Source: CAZVEE01 sp964625525
GTDB lineage: Bacteria > Pseudomonadota > Alphaproteobacteria > JAJFIK01
Direction: 5' to 3'
Assembly (NCBI GenBank): GCA_964625525.1
Contig: CAZVEE010000130.1
Coordinates: 1-6,935 of the forward strand
Length of the DNA: 6,935 nt
Under the pieces are notes generated by a model, which did not search any database, had not been told where the DNA came from, and was given only the letters and a program-made list of their open reading frames with translations. Below, one piece after another: positions 1 through 5,056 of this stretch. The position numbers were made by a program, and so were the translations under genes. The first letter of the stretch is position 1, and each line of letters starts with the position of its first letter.

Positions 1-130
1 GTCATGGCTCGACCCTGAGATTGTCCGATTTTGCCCGAGTCCTGCGGCCATCGAAAACTATCCGCATCGTCACTTAAAGATCAAAAACGCGCGGCGTACT
101 GTCCGGCCGTCCGCAAGGCAAACGGCGCCC

Positions 131-400
131 TCACTGATCGAAGGGGGGCCTGTCGCCTTGCGCGCCGCCGTCCGTTCCGGGCAATCCGGATGGCTGGGAT
201 CCCGACCGCCAGTCCCGATAGGCGGATGCGAACAACTGGGCCCAAGGGCCGGCATGGGCAAATGCCATAAGCACATACATGAGCCACATGCTGCTCAGGA
301 ACCCATAGGGTCCCGGCACCAGACAGATCGGCGGCGGCAGCACATAGCCCACATAGGCCATGAGTAGAAACAGCGGCATGAAGACGAGTTTGAAGACCAT
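131..400 (-). CDS. Hypothetical small two-helix membrane protein (89 aa)
   Basis: I do not recognise a family. The protein starts MVFKLVFMPLFLLMAYVGYV. A first hydrophobic helix spans about residues 3-21, a proline-rich turn (LPPPICLVPGP) follows, and a second helix spans about 33-50 (FLSSMWLMYVLMAFAHA). The tail of about 35 residues is polar and rich in Gly, Pro and Asp, so a small inner-membrane protein is likely. The reading frame is open further upstream (to 769), but that extension runs antisense to the Sco gene. I chose the ATG at 398-400 because a G-rich GGGGGTG sits just before it and the hydrophobic part begins there. Codons are dominated by third-position G/C, as expected for a real gene in this genome. 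It is divergent from the copper-chaperone operon, with 214 bases between starts. A link to copper handling or oxidase assembly is only a guess from position. Confidence 0.62.
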   Translation of the reverse strand: MVFKLVFMPLFLLMAYVGYVLPPPICLVPGPYGFLSSMWLMYVLMAFAHAGPWAQLFASAYRDWRSGSQPSGLPGTDGGAQGDRPPFDQ

Positions 401-614
401 GACACCCCCATGGATTGACCGGGTTTTCGGCAGTTCGCACTCCCCCACCGGCGTCGGCCGGCCGGTCCCATCCGCCTGAGGCTGTTTGCCCCTGGGCCGA
501 CCCAGCCGTCCCGTGCCGTCTGCGTGATGCCTGATTGCGAGGCCACGCGCCTGCCCGAAGGGTTTAGGTTTAGGGTGTCCTCCAAGGCCCGTCATTAGAG
601 GAATTCGGCAACAA
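401..614. promoter_or_regulatory. Divergent intergenic region between the small membrane protein and the Sco gene
   Basis: These 214 bases separate two divergently read genes and must hold both promoters. I could not identify convincing -35/-10 pairs. There is an inverted repeat ACCGGC (447-452) / GCCGGT (461-466) around a CGGCCG core, which could be an operator or chance in GC-rich DNA. A short tandem GGTTTA GGTTTA GGG lies at 561-575, just upstream of the Sco ribosome binding site AGAGGA (597-602). I see no recognisable CueR- or CsoR-type copper box. Confidence 0.35.
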
Positions 615-1247
615 ATGACCCACATGCGTCGCGCGCTGCTCGCCACCTTTCTCGCCGTGGTCCTGCTCGCGGTCCTCACCTCGGTGCTGCGCCCGGGCGG
701 ACCCTTGATCGAACGGGGCGGCCGGGACCTCATCGACGGGCGGTTCTCCCTCATCACCCAGGACGGCACGCCCGTGACCCAGGACAGCTGGCCGGGACAG
801 TTCCTGCTGGTTTATTTCGGCTTCACCTACTGCCCCGATGTCTGCCCCACGGCGCTCGTCAACATGGCCATGGTGCTCGACCTCCTCGAAGACGACGCCG
901 CGCGCGTTCAGCCCTTGTTTTTCACCGTGGATCCAGAACGCGACACGCCTGAGGCTCTGGAGGTGTATGTGTCCGCCTTTCACCCGCGCCTTGTGGGCCT
1001 GACCGGCAGCGCCGACGCGGTGGCCCAGGCGGCGGCGGCCTATCAGGTCCGCTATGGCAAGGTGGAGGATCCACAGTTTACGGACTATCTTGTCGACCAC
1101 TCCAGTGTGATCTATCTCATGGATCCCGGCGGACGGTATGTGACCCACTTCACCCACGAAACCGCGCCAGAGCGCATGGCCGAGGTCATCGGCCGTCACC
1201 TGGCGGACACGCCCACGATGGGCGAAACAGAGGACCCTTCTCCATGA
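615..1247 (+). CDS. sco: Sco1/SenC family copper chaperone and thiol reductase
   Basis: Membrane-anchored protein with a thioredoxin fold on the periplasmic side. Sco proteins bind copper, and keep thiols reduced, for assembly of the CuA centre in cytochrome c oxidase subunit II. A single N-terminal helix (about residues 7-25, ALLATFLAVVLLAVLTSVL) anchors it. The copper-binding CxxxC is in YFGFTYCPDVCPTAL (C73 and C77). The third ligand, His162, lies in the family motif DHSSVIYLMDPGG. The TVDPERDTPE segment (about 104-113) is also typical. The length of 210 residues is normal. The ATG at 615 is preceded by AGAGGA (597-602), 12 bases away; a second ATG at residue 4 is less well spaced. The last codons overlap the start of the PCuAC gene, so the two are translated together. 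No oxidase genes are visible nearby. Family confidence is high; the exact target oxidase is inferred. Confidence 0.95.
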   Translation: MTHMRRALLATFLAVVLLAVLTSVLRPGGPLIERGGRDLIDGRFSLITQDGTPVTQDSWPGQFLLVYFGFTYCPDVCPTALVNMAMVLDLLEDDAARVQPLFFTVDPERDTPEALEVYVSAFHPRLVGLTGSADAVAQAAAAYQVRYGKVEDPQFTDYLVDHSSVIYLMDPGGRYVTHFTHETAPERMAEVIGRHLADTPTMGETEDPSP

Positions 1248-1777
1248 TGTGGATCAGATCGCATGCCCGTCTGGGCGCCTTGGCGGCCGTCTTGGCCCTC
1301 GGCCTCATCCTCCCGGCCAAGATGGCACCGGCGCACGCCGGGGAGCGCGGCGCTCAGCCCGTGGCGGATGGGCCGGGGACGAGCCTCGGCGCGCTGGAGT
1401 TGTCGGCCGCCTGGGCGCGCCCGCGCCTGGGCAAGGTGCCGAACAGCGCGGCCTACATGACCATCCGGAACACGGGCGACAGCGCCGACCGCCTGGTGCG
1501 GGCCGAAAGCACCGTGGCCGAACGCACCGAGCTGCATGAGCACCGAATGGACGAGGGCGTGATGCGCATGCGGCCCATCGAGGGCGGCATCGCCCTACCG
1601 GCCGGACAGAGCGTGGCGCTTAAACCCGGCGGTTTTCACATTATGCTCCTTGGGCTGACGGGTGATCTTGCGGCCGGCGACACATTCAATCTGACCCTGA
1701 CGTTCCAGACCGCCGGCACCATCACAATCCCCGTGAGCGTGCGCCCCTTACGCGAAGGCGGGCATCAAATGCGGTGA
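1244..1777 (+). CDS. pcuC: PCuAC family periplasmic copper(I) chaperone
   Basis: Secreted protein of the PCuAC (DUF461) family, which binds Cu(I) in the periplasm and delivers it, usually with a Sco partner, to the CuA site of cytochrome c oxidase. The first 32 residues form a signal peptide: basic start, hydrophobic core (about 11-23) and likely cleavage after AHA (residue 32). The mature part carries the family pattern: SAAWARP near 54-60, AAYMTIRN near 69-76, then the His/Met copper site with H98 (ELHEH), M109 (VMRMRPI) and HIM at 132-134 in GGFHIMLLGL. The length of 177 residues is usual. The start overlaps the Sco stop as ATGA (1244-1247), with AGAGGA at 1229-1234 as ribosome binding site, so translational coupling is expected. 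A second ATG follows directly at 1247 and could also be used. The Sco-PCuAC pairing is a known arrangement and supports both calls. Confidence 0.94.
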   Translation: MMWIRSHARLGALAAVLALGLILPAKMAPAHAGERGAQPVADGPGTSLGALELSAAWARPRLGKVPNSAAYMTIRNTGDSADRLVRAESTVAERTELHEHRMDEGVMRMRPIEGGIALPAGQSVALKPGGFHIMLLGLTGDLAAGDTFNLTLTFQTAGTITIPVSVRPLREGGHQMR

Positions 1778-1805
1778 ACGCAGCCGCGCCAACCCGCGTG
1801 AGGTC

Positions 1806-1865
1806 CAGACCAGCAGGCGAGAAATCCAGATCAGTCTGAGGCCAGTGCACCGCTGGTCTGATTTT
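1806..1865 (+). terminator. Possible terminator downstream of the copper-chaperone operon
   Basis: A perfect 9-bp inverted repeat, CAGACCAGC (1806-1814) with GCTGGTCTG (1852-1860), follows the PCuAC stop by about 30 bases. A competing inner structure pairs ATCAG (1830-1834) with CTGAT (1858-1862) and CCAG (1842-1845) with CTGG (1853-1856). Four T residues (1862-1865) follow. The long loop and short T run make this a weak intrinsic terminator. It may only be an mRNA 3'-end hairpin. Confidence 0.28.
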
Positions 1866-1907
1866 GGTTGCGCTCACGCGCCGCCATCGGACCTTTTTGT
1901 GGGCGCT

Positions 1908-1944
1908 CCGCGAGGGCCGGCAGAACGCCGGGACGCCCTCGCGG
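1908..1944. repeat. Long hairpin (10-bp perfect outer stem, 4-bp inner stem)
   Basis: CCGCGAGGGC (1908-1917) pairs perfectly with GCCCTCGCGG (1935-1944). Inside it, CGGC (1918-1921) pairs with GCCG (1927-1930) around the loop AGAAC; GGAC (1931-1934) is left as a one-sided bulge. No T run follows on either strand, so this does not look like an ordinary intrinsic terminator. It is the strongest fold in the non-coding gap. Confidence 0.6.
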
Positions 1945-1983
1945 CCTGAAGGGCGGCGCCGATTAATCGCCCCGCTTTATAGC

Positions 1984-2008
1984 CGGGGGGAGGCGTACCT
2001 CCGCCCCG
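1984..2008. repeat. GC-rich hairpin
   Basis: CGGGG (1984-1988) pairs with CCCCG (2004-2008) and GGAGG (1989-1993) with CCTCC (1998-2002), with one bulged G (2003) and a CGTA tetraloop. On either strand this would give a very stable stem of about ten base pairs. There is no adjoining T run. Confidence 0.5.
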
Positions 2009-2026
2009 CGCTCAAGACCGTGCCCG

Positions 2027-2045
2027 TGGACCCTGCACGGGTCCA
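2027..2045. repeat. Hairpin with two alternative foldings
   Basis: TGGACCC (2027-2033) pairs perfectly with GGGTCCA (2039-2045) around TGCAC. An overlapping alternative pairs CCCGTG (2023-2028) with CACGGG (2036-2041). Only one of the two can form at a time. It lies about 30 bases beyond the tandem repeats, counting downstream from the VOC gene. Confidence 0.45.
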
Positions 2046-2072
2046 ATGCGAACGCCATGGCAGCTTTCCATC

Positions 2073-2131
2073 AGCGGGCGAAGCTTTGGCAGCGGGCGAA
2101 GCTTTGGCCGTCAACGGGCGAAGATTTGGGC
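2073..2131. repeat. 18-bp tandem repeat: two exact copies plus a diverged third forming the VOC gene's 3' end
   Basis: The unit agcgggcgaagctttggc occurs at 2073-2090 and again, identical, directly after it at 2091-2108. Five bases later (2114-2131) a diverged version, acgggcgaagatttgggc, forms the last six sense codons (AQIFAR) of the minus-strand VOC gene. The two perfect copies therefore lie just beyond its stop codon (2111-2113). This looks like duplication of a gene end by slippage or unequal exchange; each unit carries AAGCTT. Confidence 0.75.
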
Positions 2132-2533
2132 TTCGTCCTTGAAGGCCTTGAACTCCAGGGCGTTGCCGCTTGGGTCACGGATAAAGAGGGTGGCCTGCTC
2201 GCCTGCCTCACCCTTAAAGCGGATCGTTGGCTCCATGATGAAATCGCTGCCCGCCCCCTTGAGACGCGCGGCCAAATCCTGCCAGTCATCCCACTCCAGG
2301 ATCAGACCGAAATGGCGCGCCGGGACCTGATGCCCGTCCACGGCGCTCGTCGTTTCGCAGCCCACATCGCGGGGTGCCAAATGGGCGACGATCTGGTGGC
2401 CGTAAAAGTCAAAATCGACCCAATGGGCCGCGCTGCGCCCTTCAGTGCAGCCCAGCACTTCGCCGTAAAAGATCCGGGCACGGGCAATGTCATCGACGGG
2501 AAAGGCAAGGTGAAAGCGGGGGCGGTTTGACAT
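2111..2533 (-). CDS. VOC family protein (glyoxalase/extradiol dioxygenase fold)
   Basis: A 140-residue single-chain VOC protein, resembling the group often annotated as predicted extradiol-dioxygenase-family enzymes; its substrate is unknown. The paired beta-alpha-beta-beta-beta modules are visible: FHLAFPVDDIARARIFYGEV at 7-26, and the second half from about residue 74 (HFGLILEWDDW) to the family ending LFIRDPSGNALEFKAF (116-131). The expected metal ligands are present as H8, H74 and E127, so it is probably an active metalloenzyme. The ATG at 2531-2533 has a clear AGGAG (2541-2545) seven bases upstream. It is third in a minus-strand operon, 40 bases after the D-threonine aldolase-like gene, which hints at a role in the same pathway, though no reaction can be named. 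The last codons belong to a tandem repeat that continues beyond the stop. Confidence 0.92.
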   Translation of the reverse strand: MSNRPRFHLAFPVDDIARARIFYGEVLGCTEGRSAAHWVDFDFYGHQIVAHLAPRDVGCETTSAVDGHQVPARHFGLILEWDDWQDLAARLKGAGSDFIMEPTIRFKGEAGEQATLFIRDPSGNALEFKAFKDEAQIFAR

Positions 2534-2573
2534 GCGGGGGCTCCTGTGGTTCGAGGGCCGGTCTTTGGGCGGA

Positions 2574-3815
2574 TTACTGGCTGCAGCCGCGGGCGATGAT
2601 CGGCCAGATCTGCGTGAGGCGGTCGCCCTCGATGCAGTGAATGTGGTCGAACAGGTTCACCGTCGGGTCGCAATGGGGCACGGTGCAAATGACGAGGTGT
2701 CCAAGGGGAATGGCGCGCCCATGGTCCGGCACGTCCGGCGCCTCCTGGGCGGCGGCGATCCGGTCCAGATGCGCGAGCATGGCCTCGTCCGGATCCAGAC
2801 CCGCAGCCTTGGGACGCGCGAGAGCAGCCGCATCGAGCACCACGCCGCCATGTTCGTCCCCTTGCAGAAAATAGCCCGCGCCGCCTTGCGCGCCGGCATG
2901 GACGCTGGGCAAGGGGCCGTCGGTGGCAAAGGTTTTGACCCCGCCATCGGTGGTCACGAAGCTTTTCTGCTGCCGGCTGACCACTCGGGTGTAGACGAAC
3001 AGGGCCGGCTCAAACGGTAAGGGCGCGCCGGGCACGCCTTCAATGGACCCATAGTCCCGGTCCATGAAAATATAGGACCCGGCCTGAAGTTCCGTCAGCA
3101 CACCCGAACTCACATCATCTGCATAGGTGCCCGTGCCGCCCCCGGTCACGACCGGACAGGCGATGCCCGCGTCACGCAGACGCCGTACGAACGTCTCCAC
3201 GCCCTGCCATTGGGCCGCAATGCGCTCGGCGCGCAGGCTGTGAGCCTTGATGTGCTGTAGATGCCCGCCATAGGCCTGCACACCGCCGAACACCAGATTG
3301 GGGGCATCGTGGATCTGGCGCGCCCGCTCCAGGGCGTCCCGCGCCGTGGCCCCGGTGCGATGGGTGCCCACATCGAGGTCGAGCAGCACATTCAGGCGTT
3401 GCCCCGCCCCTTGCGCGGCCGCATCGAGGGCGGCAATGGCCTCCGCGTCATCGGCCACGATGGCAAGGTGGGACAGCCGCCGGTTGAGGAGCACGAGGCG
3501 GCGAATGGGCCGCACACCGACAATCGGCGAGGTGATTAAAATATCGTCAATCCCGGCCGCCGCCAGGACCTCGGCTTCGGCCAGTTTGGCCGTACAGATC
3601 CCCTGGGCGCCGGCGGCCATTTGGGCCCGCGCGACCTCGGCGCATTTGTGGGTTTTGGCGTGGGGACGCAGGCGCACAGCCGAGCCGACCAGATGGGCGC
3701 GCATACGCTCTAAATTGCGCCGAAAGGCCGGCAAATCGAGCACCAACGCCGGTGTGTCGAGCTGGCGCGCGCCGCCGGGCATGCCGATCAGGTCTGTATT
3801 GAGGGATGGGCTCAC
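2574..3815 (-). CDS. D-threonine aldolase family PLP enzyme (D-threonine / 3-hydroxyaspartate aldolase-like)
   Basis: Fold-type III PLP enzyme of 413 residues with an alanine racemase-like barrel and a C-terminal beta domain. Members cleave or form beta-hydroxy-D-amino acids (D-threonine, beta-hydroxyaspartate), using PLP and a divalent metal; related enzymes dehydrate D-serine. The N-terminal LDTPALVLDL (19-28) and RPHAKTHKC (50-58) are typical, with K54 as the expected PLP lysine. VTGGGTGTY (223-231) should bind the cofactor phosphate. Near the C-terminus VPHCDPTVNL (379-388) supplies the metal site; H381 and D383 match the His-x-Asp of D-threonine aldolases rather than the His-x-Cys reported for D-serine dehydratases. 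The start is GTG (3813-3815) with AAGGA (3824-3828) eight bases before it. The gene follows the dehydratase-like gene by 30 bases and is surely co-transcribed with it. Pairing with a serine racemase-type dehydratase recalls bhcC/bhcB of the beta-hydroxyaspartate cycle, but substrate cannot be settled from sequence. Confidence 0.9.
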   Translation of the reverse strand: MSPSLNTDLIGMPGGARQLDTPALVLDLPAFRRNLERMRAHLVGSAVRLRPHAKTHKCAEVARAQMAAGAQGICTAKLAEAEVLAAAGIDDILITSPIVGVRPIRRLVLLNRRLSHLAIVADDAEAIAALDAAAQGAGQRLNVLLDLDVGTHRTGATARDALERARQIHDAPNLVFGGVQAYGGHLQHIKAHSLRAERIAAQWQGVETFVRRLRDAGIACPVVTGGGTGTYADDVSSGVLTELQAGSYIFMDRDYGSIEGVPGAPLPFEPALFVYTRVVSRQQKSFVTTDGGVKTFATDGPLPSVHAGAQGGAGYFLQGDEHGGVVLDAAALARPKAAGLDPDEAMLAHLDRIAAAQEAPDVPDHGRAIPLGHLVICTVPHCDPTVNLFDHIHCIEGDRLTQIWPIIARGCSQ

Positions 3816-3845
3816 GGGGCTCGTCCTTGGCTTGTGGCGTGGCGG

Positions 3846-4856
3846 TCAGGCCGGCGCGCCGGTAATGACCCGGGCAAAGACGGCCGGATCCACATTCCCG
3901 CCGCTCAAGACCGCGACCACCGTGCTGCCCGACAGGTCGAGCGCGCCTGACCGCACTGCCGCAAGCGCGACCGCGCCGCCCGGTTCCAGCACGATCTTCA
4001 GGCGGCTGAAGGCATAACGCATCGCCGCCATGGTGTCGTCCTCGCTGACTGCCACGCCGCCGGCGAGAAGGTGCTGGTTGATCGGGAAGGTCACGGCGCC
4101 GGGGATCGGTGCCATCAAGGCATCGCACAGGGAGATGGGCCCCGGTTCATTGGCGATGCGCTCGCCCGCCTGGAGCGAGCGGCGGGTGTCGTCATAGCCC
4201 ACCGGCTCCACGGCCAGCACGGCCGCGCGCGGAAAGGCCTTCGTCACCGTCAGGGCCGTGCCCGCCACAAGGCCCCCGCCGCCGCAGCAGACCAGCACCA
4301 TGTCAGGCTCCAGCCGCCTTGCCGTCAATTCCTGGACGATTTCAAGCCCCATGGTGCCCTGGCCCGCGATGGTGGGCAGATGATCATAGGGCGGAATGAT
4401 TGCCGCGCCGGTGCGCTCCGCGATGGCGCGGCCGATGGCTTCCCGGTCCTCGCCGAACCGGTCATACAAGGTGATCTCGGCGCCATGGGCTCGCGTGGCC
4501 TCGATCTTCGGCGCCGGCGCGTCCCGGGGCATCACGATGGTGGCCGGCACGCCGAGCAGTTTTGCCGTCAAGGCCACCGCCTGCGCGTGATTGCCCGAGG
4601 ACCAGGCGAGCAGGCCCCGCGCCCGCTGGGCATCGCCCAGGCTCAAGGCGGCGTTCAGGGCGCCGCGAAACTTGAAAGAGCCCGTCCTCTGGAAGCATTC
4701 GGCCTTGAGGAGGACGCGGGCGCCCGTCGCCTTGTCCAGGTCCGGATCGGACAGGAGCGGCGTGCGCACCGCATGGGGCGCGATGCGGGCCGCAGCCTCG
4801 CGCACATCCTCCAAGCTGAGGGGCAATGCTATCGATGGATCGGGGGTCGCGGTCAC
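3846..4856 (-). CDS. Serine racemase/threonine dehydratase-like PLP lyase (possible hydroxyaspartate dehydratase)
   Basis: Fold-type II PLP enzyme of 336 residues with no C-terminal ACT domain, so it is the short catabolic type rather than biosynthetic IlvA. Members dehydrate threonine, serine or threo-3-hydroxyaspartate to the keto or imino acid and ammonia. Visible motifs are GSFKFRGA (59-66; K62 binds PLP), SSGNHAQA (86-93), the phosphate-binding glycine loop CGGGGL (191-196) and LSGGN (317-321). AVEPVGYDD (215-223) contains E217 and D223 at the positions of the divalent-metal site of serine racemase and yeast 3-hydroxyaspartate dehydratase. The frame is open to 4934, but the start is set at GTG (4854-4856): AGAGAGGA lies eight bases upstream, and the 26 extra residues do not look like family sequence. 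It is first in the minus-strand operon. Threonine/serine dehydratase is the conservative name; hydroxyaspartate dehydratase is favoured by the aldolase neighbour. Confidence 0.9.
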   Translation of the reverse strand: MTATPDPSIALPLSLEDVREAAARIAPHAVRTPLLSDPDLDKATGARVLLKAECFQRTGSFKFRGALNAALSLGDAQRARGLLAWSSGNHAQAVALTAKLLGVPATIVMPRDAPAPKIEATRAHGAEITLYDRFGEDREAIGRAIAERTGAAIIPPYDHLPTIAGQGTMGLEIVQELTARRLEPDMVLVCCGGGGLVAGTALTVTKAFPRAAVLAVEPVGYDDTRRSLQAGERIANEPGPISLCDALMAPIPGAVTFPINQHLLAGGVAVSEDDTMAAMRYAFSRLKIVLEPGGAVALAAVRSGALDLSGSTVVAVLSGGNVDPAVFARVITGAPA

Positions 4857-4864
4857 GGGAGCGG

Positions 4865-4872
4865 TCCTCTCT
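4865..4872 (-). promoter_or_regulatory. Ribosome binding site fixing the GTG start of the PLP lyase
   Basis: On the minus strand the bases read AGAGAGGA and end eight bases before the GTG at 4854-4856. This spacing makes GTG the likely start and argues against the upstream ATG at 4934, which would add 26 poorly conserved residues. Confidence 0.7.
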
Positions 4873-4975
4873 GCGGCCAAAGGACAAAATGATGCACGCC
4901 CCCAAGTCGTAAAGGCCCAAAGACACCGCGCCAAGTCAAAGTGGCCCGGTTTGGGCGGTGATGACGCGGATCCCT

Positions 4976-5005
4976 TTGACCTCGGCCGGCGGGCATGGCC
5001 ATCAT
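4976..5005 (+). promoter_or_regulatory. Candidate sigma70-type promoter for the acyl-CoA ligase gene
   Basis: TTGACC (4976-4981) matches the -35 consensus at five of six positions. CATCAT (5000-5005), 18 bases further, matches the -10 at four of six. It sits about 50 bases before the proposed start. The match is only fair, and such matches occur by chance. The promoter of the divergent minus-strand operon must lie in the same interval (4873 to about 4980), but I could not place it. Confidence 0.3.
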
Positions 5006-5040
5006 GGTGTCAAGTGTCTCAACACAGAGGCACACCGACC

Positions 5041-5045
5041 GGAGG
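5041..5045 (+). promoter_or_regulatory. Ribosome binding site deciding the ligase start
   Basis: GGAGG lies 11 bases before the ATG at 5057. It supports that start over the in-frame ATG at 4958, whose 33 extra residues look like untranslated DNA and would cover the candidate promoter. Confidence 0.65.
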
Positions 5046-5056
5046 TTCCGCCCGCC

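Larger units (their letters stand above)
1778..2072. other. Gene-free gap dense in inverted repeats
   Basis: This stretch, between the PCuAC stop and the tandem repeats behind the VOC gene, shows no protein I would defend. The longest open frame on the plus strand would need a TTG start near 1864 and has no recognisable domain or clear ribosome binding site. Structure is prominent: besides the terminator-like repeat at its left there are hairpins at 1908-1944, 1984-2008 and 2027-2045, and a perfect 10-bp palindrome CGATTAATCG at 1960-1969. It lies between two convergently read operons, so it holds the 3' ends of both transcripts. A small RNA or a decayed repetitive element are possible contents. 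Confidence 0.4.

Noticed and set aside
1..20. Left edge GTCATGGC resembling the start of the right-end palindromic element
   Set aside because: Only eight bases match and no inverted partner follows.
1..25. Possible start of a minus-strand gene leaving the window (ATG at 5-3 with AGGGT upstream)
   Set aside because: Only two codons would be inside the window, so it cannot be supported.
78..125. T-run (minus strand GCGCGTTTTT) after the small membrane gene, resembling a terminator
   Set aside because: The preceding stem has only about four base pairs (GCGG/CCGC) and is interrupted, which is too weak to call.
31..270. Plus-strand frame of 79 codons at the left edge
   Set aside because: Arg-rich product, no ribosome binding site, and it overlaps the better supported minus-strand membrane protein.
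570..1199. Minus-strand open frame (209 codons) opposite the Sco gene
   Set aside because: Antisense to a clear Sco protein; the His/Gly/Glu-rich product is a composition artefact.
1864..2142. Plus-strand frame of 92 codons in the gap after the PCuAC gene
   Set aside because: It needs a TTG start, lacks a ribosome binding site, crosses hairpins and tandem repeats, and ends inside the oppositely read VOC gene.
3298..4017. Plus-strand open frame (239 codons) opposite the aldolase and dehydratase genes
   Set aside because: It runs across the junction of two well-supported minus-strand genes and encodes a Ser/Arg/Ala-rich chain without motifs.
4071..4892. Long plus-strand open frame (273 codons) opposite the PLP lyase gene
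   Set aside because: It is antisense to a gene with complete PLP-lyase motifs, is rich in Arg/Gly/His as expected from a mirrored GC-rich frame, and shows no domain.
4857..4975. Promoter for the minus-strand PLP operon (TTGACT with a downstream TACGAC or CATCAT)
   Set aside because: The spacing between the boxes is wrong (about 22 bases) or the matches are poor; no combination is convincing.
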